64,000 nt of DNA, taken from positions 1 through 64,000 of the forward strand of contig CABUOQ010000001.1 in the NCBI GenBank assembly GCA_902493275.1, in the 5' to 3' direction. The translations under genes were made by a program, and so were the position numbers. Of this stretch, positions 18,520-26,472 are shown in pieces. The number at the start of each line of letters is the position of its first letter. Positions within the stretch are counted from its first letter, which is position 1. This DNA is from an uncultured Bacillota bacterium (GTDB lineage: Bacteria > Bacillota_I > Bacilli_A > RFN20 > CAG-449). Under the pieces are notes generated by a model. It was not told the DNA's origin and did no database searches. It worked only from the letters and a program-made list of their open reading frames with translations.

Positions 18520-19710
18520 TTAATTTAAACCATGATCTTTTTTAAATTTCTCGATTAACATTTTATCCGCAATCTTGGTAGCTTTAGATGAATTATTTAA
18601 GCAATAATCAATGTGTTCTTGATTTATTTTCCAGTCTTCTACAGATAAGTCTGGATTATTATATAAAGCTTTTTGATACGATGATATAGAATAATCATTA
18701 ACCATAGCGATAAAATTCTTTATATCGCGGTTTGAATAACCAATTAATCGATCAGCAAGTTTATTTAAATCGATATTTTTATCGATATTATCTTTGAATT
18801 TGCACTTTAAGGTTTGTAAAATTACCTCTTTTTCTGGTAAAGGTATTTCAATCATTAAATTAGCACGTGATAATACGGCGCTATCAAGTGAATAAGGTGT
18901 ATTTGTCGCCGCGATTAATAAAACATTATTTTTTGTGGAAAAACCATCAAGCATTTGTAACAATGTTGCTACGGTTGATTTTGTAACTTCGGAAGAATTT
19001 GGACTATTACGGTCTAAAGCAATCGATTCAAATTCATCTAAGAATAAGATGCAGCGTTTATATTGTTCGCAATATTTAAATAAAGCGATAATATTCTTCT
19101 CGCTATCTCCATGTAAAGAACCTTTTAGTTGAGTACAAATCGCTGAGAAAAATGGAATGCCTAATTGATTTGATATCGCCTTAGCAAAAAATGTTTTACC
19201 AGTTCCAGGTAAGCCATAAAGCATGATAAAGTTTTTTTGTTTTACCCCTAATTTCTTTTTTAAAGCGATGATATTTTCATCCATTGAAAATTCACGTTTA
19301 ATCAATTCTTTTTCATTTTCCATCCCGATGACATCATCGAATGTAACCTCATCTTCTGAGGTGGTTGCAAGATAATTTGTAACATCAATACCATTGACAA
19401 TATTATTTATTTCATCTGGATTTTCTTTATTTTGTTCTTGTTTTTTTGTTGGCGTAGGCTTTTTTGTTGGCGCGGTTTCAACAACCACTCCTCTTTTAGC
19501 TTTTAAATCATCATAAAAAGGTCTAATTTTTTCAGCCTGAGATAAATACTTTTGCCTTAAATCTAAATTAAGACTCTCTTTTCCCAATGTATATAAGCAT
19601 TGTAAAGCAACCTTAAGATATTCTAGGCATTTATCTTCATCACCTAGACGATAGCAATTCATGGCATTTTTATAATTATCGCGAAATTTTTCATCTAATT
19701 TATTTGCCAT
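18520..19710 (-). CDS. Vps4-like AAA ATPase B with MIT-like domain
   Basis: 396 residues. Residues 5-72 match the MIT pattern well: three helices ending LRQKYLSQAEKIRPFYDDLK, like the I-x-x-K-x-x-x-Y-x-x-R-A-E-x-L end of Vps4 MIT. A linker rich in Lys, Pro and Thr (73-100) leads to VTFDDVIGMENEKELIK and the AAA module: Walker A GLPGTGKT (166-173), Walker B LFLDEFE (D225, E226), sensor 1 N270, arginine R282 in SLDSAVLSRANLMIEIPLP. The pore loop reads KGSLHG (196-201) and lacks the aromatic residue that normally grips substrate, so it may be a regulatory or weak unfoldase. It follows ESCRT-III-like B by 8 bases. Confidence 0.8.
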   Translation of the reverse strand: MANKLDEKFRDNYKNAMNCYRLGDEDKCLEYLKVALQCLYTLGKESLNLDLRQKYLSQAEKIRPFYDDLKAKRGVVVETAPTKKPTPTKKQEQNKENPDEINNIVNGIDVTNYLATTSEDEVTFDDVIGMENEKELIKREFSMDENIIALKKKLGVKQKNFIMLYGLPGTGKTFFAKAISNQLGIPFFSAICTQLKGSLHGDSEKNIIALFKYCEQYKRCILFLDEFESIALDRNSPNSSEVTKSTVATLLQMLDGFSTKNNVLLIAATNTPYSLDSAVLSRANLMIEIPLPEKEVILQTLKCKFKDNIDKNIDLNKLADRLIGYSNRDIKNFIAMVNDYSISSYQKALYNNPDLSVEDWKINQEHIDYCLNNSSKATKIADKMLIEKFKKDHGLN

Positions 19711-19718
19711 AAAAACCT

Positions 19719-20306
19719 CTATAAACTATCAATTTGATTATCGATTGATTCGATATCATCAACTACTTTTAAAACAGTTTCGTCATATATCTTCATACGA
19801 TCATTGACGATATTATCAATTTCACTATCATAATCATTTGCTACTTGTTTATCAATTGAATCAACAGATGAACCAATATTTTTAAATACAGAGTCAAAAG
19901 TATTACAATTTTTTGTAAAACTCTTCTCAAAATCGTTCATCTGCTTTAAAGTCTTTTTGATTTCAGGATTCATTTGAATCTTGCCCGCTTCATTCATGAT
20001 GGTGCCTAAAGCTGAATAGACTTCGTTTTTAGCAAAAGCTTCATTAATCATCATTTGGAATGAATCAACTTGATCTAATAATTTAGACATTCTCTCACGA
20101 CGATATAAAGTCATTTTTAATTTATTCTTATAGTTATCGACTTCTGAAAGACGATGTTCTTTTTTGCATGTTACGATTTTATTAATGTAATTTTGGATGT
20201 TATTATCATATTCTTCAAGCATATCATTAATCGAATCTTTACATTGATTAATTTTTGACTCTATTTTTAATCTATTTGGCTTTTCTACATTTTTCTTATT
20301 GAACAT
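19719..20306 (-). CDS. ESCRT-III-like helical protein B
   Basis: 195 residues, helical, no membrane segment. It opens MFNKKNVEKPNRLKIESKI, a short basic start like Snf7-family proteins. The centre reads EVYSALGTIMNEAGK then NPEIKKTLKQMNDFEKS (113-129). In spacing and residue type this resembles the IPEIxxTMRELSKEM helix of Vps24/CHMP3. The C-terminal third is acidic (residues 158-195), as in ESCRT-III autoinhibitory tails. I place the start at the ATG at 20304-20306, because AAGGAGAT lies 8 bases upstream; a TTG seven codons earlier would put that site inside the gene. It is followed directly by Vps4-like B. Confidence 0.6.
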   Translation of the reverse strand: MFNKKNVEKPNRLKIESKINQCKDSINDMLEEYDNNIQNYINKIVTCKKEHRLSEVDNYKNKLKMTLYRRERMSKLLDQVDSFQMMINEAFAKNEVYSALGTIMNEAGKIQMNPEIKKTLKQMNDFEKSFTKNCNTFDSVFKNIGSSVDSIDKQVANDYDSEIDNIVNDRMKIYDETVLKVVDDIESIDNQIDSL

Positions 20307-20323
20307 AAAAATAAATCTCCTTG

Positions 20324-21247
20324 TCAATACTTATCAAAAATATTTTCAATTTCTGTATCGCTAATTTTTTCTTTGGTGTCAGGATTAGCAAAGTCATGAC
20401 TAATATCGACATCGATATCTTTCTTTGGAGCACTTCTTTCTTTTTCACGATTGATAATGCTCATGCAACGATCGAATTGTTTTTCATCGATATTATTTTC
20501 ACTAAGAAGGTTCATAAATTCATCAAATTCTTCTTCTTTAACTGAGAAAGAAGAGAAGTTATTAACGACCTTTTGAGTGTACATTGATTTTAATTCAAAA
20601 GCAAAATTCACTCTCTTTTGTAAAGATTCAATAATGCGGTTCATCGCTTCAATTCTTGAATTTAAAGTGACAACCTCAGTTTTAATCTTATCTTTTTGAA
20701 ATCCTTCCGCAGTGCGATATTTTTCCTTTAAGAAAGCCATTTGTTTCAAAAGATTTTCTTTTCGAGTTTCTTGGGTGTGAAATTCTAGCTGAATTTGGAA
20801 ACATTTTTGATCGGTAATCAAATATTGTTTATTTTTATATTCAGCTGTAGGATAACTTCTAGCATCGAATAATTCACTTAAACGCGATAAATAGTTATTA
20901 ATAAGGATACTATCGCCACGATTTCCTTGAACTTCGATGAATTTTAATGTCTCCATGATTAAAGTATCAATATTTTGAGTTGCGATTAAATCATCGCTAT
21001 TCGACATCTGTTTAAAATTAGCTAATAAATCATCTAGTTGTTCAATTGAGTTTTCATCAATCTTACCAACGGCGATTAAGCGTTTAAAGGTTTCTTTTGT
21101 CTTATCACAAATCATTTGTTTACGCATATTTGTGTTAACAGATCCTTTAGGAGTTTTTTCAATAGTAGGCATATCATATGGAGTCTTGCCGCTGCTATCA
21201 ATTAAATTTTCATCAACTTTCTTTTTTCCAAAACCAAAAAATTTCAT
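20324..21247 (-). CDS. Coiled-coil protein with Snf7-like N-terminus
   Basis: 307 residues, not recognised as a known family. It begins MKFFGFGKKK, a hydrophobic-basic tip like those that insert Snf7/CHMP4 and PspA proteins in membranes. Residues 45-130 are helical. Residues 140-228 form a long charged helical hairpin, with the turn near RTAEGFQKDK. The acidic tail (235-307) ends with SDTEIENIFDKY. It may be a third ESCRT-III-like subunit or an adaptor. It lies between the SPFH-like gene (4 bases) and ESCRT-III-like B (17 bases) and ends in TGA, which shows that TGA is a stop here. Confidence 0.55.
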   Translation of the reverse strand: MKFFGFGKKKVDENLIDSSGKTPYDMPTIEKTPKGSVNTNMRKQMICDKTKETFKRLIAVGKIDENSIEQLDDLLANFKQMSNSDDLIATQNIDTLIMETLKFIEVQGNRGDSILINNYLSRLSELFDARSYPTAEYKNKQYLITDQKCFQIQLEFHTQETRKENLLKQMAFLKEKYRTAEGFQKDKIKTEVVTLNSRIEAMNRIIESLQKRVNFAFELKSMYTQKVVNNFSSFSVKEEEFDEFMNLLSENNIDEKQFDRCMSIINREKERSAPKKDIDVDISHDFANPDTKEKISDTEIENIFDKY

Positions 21248-21251
21248 CTTA

Positions 21252-22205
21252 TTATTCCCCTTTCTTTATTTTTGAACCGCAATAAGGGCAAAAAGCAAAT
21301 TTAGCCGAAGGTAATTCTTTTCCACAAGAAGGACAATACTTAAAGGTATTTTTTTCATCATCCTTCGTGTTATTTCCTGTGATGTTTTTATTGATGTTTT
21401 CAGTTTTTTCTGTCACAGTGGAACGTTGTGCTTTAATCTTATTGATTTCAAAATCTCTTTGATCTTTTAATCTTTTATCTTCATTATTTCTTATTGGTTC
21501 ATCTATTTCAAAAATAGCGACATTTTTAATTTTATCATTAACTTCTTTGAGTAGTTCTTCGGTGTCCTCAAGAGCATTAACGTGCATTGATGTTCCGCGA
21601 CGAGAGATTCTTAAACCATAATTTCGAATCATTTTTGATGTCTTTTGACTATCTGTAACTAAATCATTAATGATACTATTTATCGATGCGGCCAATTCAT
21701 CAGCGGTTGTATTTTCTTTGATATATTTTTGAGCGACTTCTTTAATTTCATTTGATAAAGAATCTCTAAAGCGTTTAATTATTTCTGCTTCAGCGTCACT
21801 AATTGAAACTTTGTTATCAAACAATGATGCAAAAGCAAAGCGATCAAAAATTTCAAGATAAGTTGTACCCACTAAAGAAAATGTAGCCTTTATTCTTCGA
21901 TCTTGAGCTAATGAACATGAGAAAGTTCCACCAAAAAATGGCACTTTTAACAAAATATCATCAGTTGTGAAAAGATAAGCATCACATTGTTTTAATTTTT
22001 TATTAGTTAATTGTTCACGCGTGAATGAATATGGATTATTATTTCCAGGAAACTCCATATTTGGTAATGACGACAATATTAAAATTGAATTTGGTTTAAC
22101 AATGAAGTCAACTTTTTTCTTTGAAATGTCTAGATTTACTTTTTTAAATATTAATTTTTCACTTTCTTCAAGTCCAATGGTAAGTGTCTCTTTAAATAAA
22201 CTCAT
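21252..22205 (-). CDS. SPFH/band-7-like protein with C-terminal zinc ribbon (YdjI-like)
   Basis: 317 residues, with no transmembrane segment. Residues 1-165 are beta-rich and contain a segment RIKATFSLVGTTYLEIFD typical in position and character of SPFH proteins of the B. subtilis YdjI type. A helical region (160-285) follows. The C-terminus is a zinc ribbon with C291, C294, C306 and C309. In B. subtilis ydjI sits in an operon with a PspA-family gene (PspA belongs to the ESCRT-III superfamily), so pairing with ESCRT-like proteins makes sense. The SPFH assignment is by eye. AGGAGG precedes the ATG. Confidence 0.6.
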   Translation of the reverse strand: MSLFKETLTIGLEESEKLIFKKVNLDISKKKVDFIVKPNSILILSSLPNMEFPGNNNPYSFTREQLTNKKLKQCDAYLFTTDDILLKVPFFGGTFSCSLAQDRRIKATFSLVGTTYLEIFDRFAFASLFDNKVSISDAEAEIIKRFRDSLSNEIKEVAQKYIKENTTADELAASINSIINDLVTDSQKTSKMIRNYGLRISRRGTSMHVNALEDTEELLKEVNDKIKNVAIFEIDEPIRNNEDKRLKDQRDFEINKIKAQRSTVTEKTENINKNITGNNTKDDEKNTFKYCPSCGKELPSAKFAFCPYCGSKIKKGE

Positions 22206-22214
22206 ATTTCCCTC

Positions 22215-22973
22215 CTAAATACTTTTTAATGCACTGAGAATTGCTTCTCCAGTTACACAGAAACCATATCCACGAATTTCTTCGTATACGCAATTTTGAT
22301 TCTTTTTTAATTCACTAAACGTGGTCATTCCCACAACATTTCCTTTAGCATCGAAAACAGGTCCGCCGGAATTACCATGATTCAAGGTTAAAGTAGTTTG
22401 TAAAACTGTAAATTTTCTTTTTCCTCCAGCATTATATTGCGGGTTTGCAACTGCTCCTTCAGTATAAGTAAATTTATAATGCAATGGATTACCAATTGTG
22501 AAGACTAGTTCGCCGATTTTTGGTGCTTCTTCTTTAATTTTTAAAGCGTTTACCGAGCTAGGTATAAATGAATCAACTGGTTTTAAGATTGCAATATCAT
22601 CATCAGCGTCAAAATATACTACTTTTAAGGTTATATCTGGTAAGCTAAGTGATTTTGCAAATTCACAATTTATTTTTGATGGTGTAGGCAAATATTTATT
22701 TTTATCATTACAAACGACATGAGCGTTAGAAATAATATATCCTTGCTCACAAAGCCATCCAGTTCCAGTATAAAGCATTATTCCTTGTTGATTACTTAGT
22801 TTAACTACGGATAATACGCAGTTTTCAACTAATTTACTTTTAGCGTCTGAAACTGATGAAAGAATATCTTTGTCATTTACGACTTCTTTCTTATCTATCG
22901 AAGTATTTCTATATCCACAAAATGGACATATTTCACTATCGATAAACTCACCACACATCTTACATTTCATCAT
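22215..22973 (-). CDS. Cytoplasmic trypsin-like serine protease with N-terminal zinc ribbon
   Basis: 252 residues. A zinc ribbon (C4, C7, C16, C19) precedes a chymotrypsin-fold, DegP-like protease domain with H85 (SNAHVV), D126 (DDDIAIL) and S202 (HGNSGGP), so the full catalytic triad is present. There is no signal peptide, membrane segment or PDZ domain, so it probably acts in the cytoplasm or at the inner membrane face. I chose the ATG at 22971-22973, because AAGGAGAA is 7 bases upstream; a longer frame starting at 23024 lies fully inside the previous gene. The true start overlaps the RuvB-like gene by 14 bases. Confidence 0.85.
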   Translation of the reverse strand: MMKCKMCGEFIDSEICPFCGYRNTSIDKKEVVNDKDILSSVSDAKSKLVENCVLSVVKLSNQQGIMLYTGTGWLCEQGYIISNAHVVCNDKNKYLPTPSKINCEFAKSLSLPDITLKVVYFDADDDIAILKPVDSFIPSSVNALKIKEEAPKIGELVFTIGNPLHYKFTYTEGAVANPQYNAGGKRKFTVLQTTLTLNHGNSGGPVFDAKGNVVGMTTFSELKKNQNCVYEEIRGYGFCVTGEAILSALKSI

Positions 22974-24411
22974 TGTTATCTTCTCCTTGTTTTCTATCAT
23001 CATATTTATAATCAAAATATTCATAAGCTTTTGGAGTAATAATTCTTCCTTGAGTAGTCACTTTTATAAAACCAAGTTTAACTAAATATGGTTCATATTC
23101 TTGATCAATTCTATTCGGTGATATATTTAAGGCCTTTGAAAGCGTTTCTAAGCCACAAGGTCCACCATTATATTTTTCAATCATCGTCTTGATAATTAAG
23201 CGATCTTCGCTATTTAATCCTAACTCATCGATTTCTAACATTTCAAAATATTTATCAACAAGTTCTTTATTAATTTCAATTTTTAAGGCTTCAATTTTAG
23301 TTTTAGAATCAAGGACTCCATTTTCATCAATATGATTTTTTTCAGCGTAATCCACTAGTGAATAAGAAGAAATACCTTCCACGAATGAATTGGCGATTCG
23401 CGGAATCATTCTTGTTCTTTTAGCAATATATAAAGCGAGTTCTTCACTAATTGTCATCCCAAATTTATTAAAGGATTTTTGAACGATAGTCGATATTGTT
23501 TCTGGAGTATACTCTTCTAAAGTGATCTTTATAGGTAATTTAGAATAAAATGGCTTTAATAATTTACCAGACTCCGTCGTGGCACATATAAGTGTAAATG
23601 GTGGAATTTTAACTGTTTTGTTTTCGAATTGACCATTAGTATTTGCCAAAGTGTGGACTTCAAAATCTTCCATCGCAGGATAAAGTAACGTCTCAATTAA
23701 TTCAGTAGATAATTTATGAACTTCATCAAAGAACAAAATACTATTAGGTTTAAGATTTAAAAGTATCTTTTCAAATTCTTTACTTTTGATGGAAGTAGGC
23801 AATTCTTTAAATACACAATTCATTTCGCTAGCAATAATTTTAGCTAGGGTAGTCTTACCATGACCATATGAACCACATAATAATACATGTGGTAAAGATG
23901 TATTGGTTAATAATGCTCTTTTGATTGGTAAACTTAAAGTTGCAATCGCGCGAGGTTGACCGATATAGTCAACTAATTTCATCGGACGAAGCTGCTTATT
24001 AAAAGATGTTTTATCATCCTTAGTTTCTTTTTTTTCTTCATCAGTTTTAGGATTATCTATTGTCTTATTTTTAGAATCAACTATTTGATTATCTAAGGTT
24101 TTATCTTCATCATCAGAGGTAATTTCATCTTTAATTTCCTCTTGATTATTTTCTTTTGCTAATTTTGACTTATCAAGTCCTAAAATTTCGCAAGTTAAAG
24201 GGCTAATTTGATGTATTTTTAAATCTTCTAAGACGGGTAAAAGTCTTTTTATCGATGTCACACGCTTAGCGATTTCTTTTTCATCTTTCGTCATTTTTAT
24301 CTCATTATTAAGAGAATTCAATAAATCGCGTAAAAGACTGATAGAAAAATCGTATTTCTCTTCATAAATCAAATCTTTTATCTTACTTAGCATTGTTAAA
24401 TATTTTGACAT
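22960..24411 (-). CDS. RuvB-like AAA ATPase with MIT-like N-terminal extension
   Basis: 483 residues, a divergent paralogue of RuvB (the true ruvB is at 33139). Residues 1-66 form a helical hairpin resembling the MIT-like regions of the two Vps4-like ATPases. An acidic low-complexity linker (85-138) follows. The RuvB-type AAA domain has Walker A GSYGHGKTT (180-188) and Walker B FFDEVH (D229, E230). The small lid domain and a C-terminal winged helix with YNGGPCGLETLSKAL, as in RuvB, come last. No ruvA-like partner is next to it. First gene of the operon, so it may be a dedicated ATPase recruited from RuvB, not a recombination enzyme. Confidence 0.75.
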   Translation of the reverse strand: MSKYLTMLSKIKDLIYEEKYDFSISLLRDLLNSLNNEIKMTKDEKEIAKRVTSIKRLLPVLEDLKIHQISPLTCEILGLDKSKLAKENNQEEIKDEITSDDEDKTLDNQIVDSKNKTIDNPKTDEEKKETKDDKTSFNKQLRPMKLVDYIGQPRAIATLSLPIKRALLTNTSLPHVLLCGSYGHGKTTLAKIIASEMNCVFKELPTSIKSKEFEKILLNLKPNSILFFDEVHKLSTELIETLLYPAMEDFEVHTLANTNGQFENKTVKIPPFTLICATTESGKLLKPFYSKLPIKITLEEYTPETISTIVQKSFNKFGMTISEELALYIAKRTRMIPRIANSFVEGISSYSLVDYAEKNHIDENGVLDSKTKIEALKIEINKELVDKYFEMLEIDELGLNSEDRLIIKTMIEKYNGGPCGLETLSKALNISPNRIDQEYEPYLVKLGFIKVTTQGRIITPKAYEYFDYKYDDRKQGEDNNDEM

Positions 24412-24429
24412 AATTATATCCCTTTATAA

Positions 24430-24494
24430 ATTATAGTTTAAATGATAGTTAAAATAAAGTATCAATTTTAATAAAGAGTAGTTTTTTATGTCAA
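24430..24494 (-). promoter_or_regulatory. Promoter region of the ESCRT-like operon
   Basis: Two overlapping candidates lie on the minus strand. The first is TTGACA (24489-24494) with TAAAAT (24465-24470) at 18-base spacing. The second is TTTATT (24453-24458) with a perfect TATAAT (24430-24435) at 17-base spacing, 18 bases before the ATG. Both fit the housekeeping sigma factor, so the operon need not depend on the sporulation sigma factors. Confidence 0.5.
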
Positions 24495-24501
24495 AAAACG
24501 T

Positions 24502-24540
24502 AAAAAAAGGATATAAAAGCTTATATATATATAATTATCC
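24502..24540 (-). terminator. Possible terminator after spoVD/ftsI
   Basis: Starting at the stop codon, the minus strand forms an imperfect AT-rich hairpin (GGATA ... TATCC) followed by seven T. It suggests the PBP gene and the ESCRT-like operon are separate transcripts. Confidence 0.45.
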
Positions 24541-26436
24541 CAGTTGTATCAATACAGTTCCGCCTTCTTTTACCATCTCACCAACTCGTGGTAACTGATC
24601 AATTACCATTTCACCTTCACCTTTAAAAACAAATGTAAAATATTTTGATTTTAATTCACTTTTTTTCTTGCCGATATAATTTTCAACTGGATAAGTTTTT
24701 TCATCCATCCAAGTATACTCTCTTTCAACACCGGTATAATCTTTTTTTACTTTCAAAATACTTAGGCTATCTTCAATCATCCTGCCCACGATTGGACCGA
24801 CAGTGGTTCCGCCATATTGAACGCAATTATGCGGCTTTTTTATTGCAAAATAACATACAACTTTGGGATCATTCATCGGTGCACCAGCAATAAAAGAAAG
24901 GATATATTGCCCATCAAGATAAGATCCATTTTCAGCAATCTGACTTGTACCAGTTTTTCCACCCACTCGATAACCATCCACGTATGCTTTTCTACCTGTT
25001 CCTTTAGCGACAACACATTCTAAAGCATAACGCATCAATTCTGAGGTTTTATCCGAGATTACCTTGCGTTTTGGATTTGATATATTCTTATATATTGTCT
25101 CGTTATTTATCGGATTAACGATGCGGTCAACAATATGAGGTGAATATAAATTTCCTCCATTTATAATGGCTGAGAACGCTCTAATTAATTGCATCGCGGT
25201 AACTGAAATACCTTGTCCAAAACTAGTTGTCGCTTGTTCTAATAAATTAAAATTGTCATACGAGAAGAAAATACCTTTATTTTCACCTTGAATATCGACG
25301 CCTGTTTTTTCTAAAAAACCAAATTCTTTAATGTAATTATATAGTTTATCTTTTCCAAGTCTTCTTCCAATCTCAACAAAACCGGGGTTAGATGAATTCT
25401 GTAAAACTTCTAAGAAAGTTTGTAATCCGTGGCCACCTTTTTTCCACGATTTAATTCTTTTTCCTTCCACGATTTCATAACCTTTATCGTAATAAGTATC
25501 ATTAAAAATATCAATTACACCTTCATTAATCGCTGAAGCAAAAGTAATCGATTTAAATGTCGATCCAGGTTCGAAAGAATTATATAATGGTAATAAATGA
25601 TTATATAACGAAGAGTCATATTGTTGATAATTATTATTGTCATAAGTCGGTAGATTACCTATTGCTAATATCGAACAATCTTGTGGATTAACAATCATTC
25701 CCATTACTTCTTCTGGTTGATATAATTGATATGCATTATATAATTCACGATATAAAATATTTTGTAAATCAATATTTAAGGTTAAAATTAAATTCATTCC
25801 ATCTGCTGGTGCGATAATTTCTTTCTTGGTCTTTGAAAATATGCCACCCTTTGCGTCTAAAAGATAGCTTAAATAACCTTTTTTTCCTTTTAAATAATTA
25901 TCATAATAACTCTCTAATCCGGCTAAGCCTTGATTATCGATGCCCACAAAGCCTAATAATGATGATAATTCTTCTTTATAAGGATATGTTCTTTTAGAAT
26001 CATCAACTAAGTACAAACCTTCTTTGTTATCTTTTTTTAAGATAATTTCATTATCTTTAGAAATATGAGAGGCATACTTAGGAAAATCAGTAATAGAGAC
26101 ATTACTTTTAAGACGCTTAAGAAAATAATCGTCATCAACATTAAAAATGCGTTTTAAATATGATGCTGTTTCCTCTTTGTCTTTCACCTGATTAGGAATC
26201 GCATATAAAGATACGGTCGATTGATTATAAGTTAATGGACGCTTATCACAATCATAAATAATTCCCCTAGAAGCTTTTAAAGGAAATGAACGTTGATGCT
26301 CATCGTCCGCAAGTGAAGTTAAATCGTTATATAAAAATAAGCAAGAATATCCGAGTTTTACTGTAATTGCCCCTAGAAGAAGAATGGTCACTACACAAAG
26401 AACTTTCGCACGTTTAAAAGAAATATTATTAATCAT
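24535..26436 (-). CDS. spoVD: Class B penicillin-binding protein SpoVD/FtsI (transpeptidase)
   Basis: Crosslinks peptidoglycan outside the membrane with a SEDS partner. 633 residues: a single N-terminal membrane anchor (about residues 9-35), a dimerisation domain with RGIIYDCDKRPL, then the transpeptidase. The active-site motifs are SFEPGSTFKS (catalytic serine near 292), SSN in QNSSNPGFVEIG and GKTGTS near 493. One PASTA domain ends the protein (about residues 570-633). PASTA is typical of SpoVD/PbpB of Firmicutes. In the canonical dcw cluster this gene directly precedes murE. Only one class B PBP is visible, so its division or sporulation role is open. Confidence 0.93.
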   Translation of the reverse strand: MINNISFKRAKVLCVVTILLLGAITVKLGYSCLFLYNDLTSLADDEHQRSFPLKASRGIIYDCDKRPLTYNQSTVSLYAIPNQVKDKEETASYLKRIFNVDDDYFLKRLKSNVSITDFPKYASHISKDNEIILKKDNKEGLYLVDDSKRTYPYKEELSSLLGFVGIDNQGLAGLESYYDNYLKGKKGYLSYLLDAKGGIFSKTKKEIIAPADGMNLILTLNIDLQNILYRELYNAYQLYQPEEVMGMIVNPQDCSILAIGNLPTYDNNNYQQYDSSLYNHLLPLYNSFEPGSTFKSITFASAINEGVIDIFNDTYYDKGYEIVEGKRIKSWKKGGHGLQTFLEVLQNSSNPGFVEIGRRLGKDKLYNYIKEFGFLEKTGVDIQGENKGIFFSYDNFNLLEQATTSFGQGISVTAMQLIRAFSAIINGGNLYSPHIVDRIVNPINNETIYKNISNPKRKVISDKTSELMRYALECVVAKGTGRKAYVDGYRVGGKTGTSQIAENGSYLDGQYILSFIAGAPMNDPKVVCYFAIKKPHNCVQYGGTTVGPIVGRMIEDSLSILKVKKDYTGVEREYTWMDEKTYPVENYIGKKKSELKSKYFTFVFKGEGEMVIDQLPRVGEMVKEGGTVLIQLG

Positions 26437-26472
26437 ATATTCAAAAGTATGATTTGAAAAGATTAATAATTA

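Noticed and set aside
16785..19710. The two AAA proteins as FtsH or Cdc48/p97
   Set aside because: There is no membrane segment or zinc protease domain (FtsH) and only one AAA module each (p97). The NRPWALD signature and MIT-like N-termini fit Vps4 better.
12422..24411. Prophage or integrative element between murE and spoVD
   Set aside because: There is no integrase, portal, capsid, attachment repeat or tRNA nearby, and base composition is like that of the neighbours.
22960..24411. Second ruvB for Holliday junctions
   Set aside because: A complete ruvAB is present at 33139-34721, and this gene has an altered Walker A, an extra N-terminal domain and no ruvA beside it.
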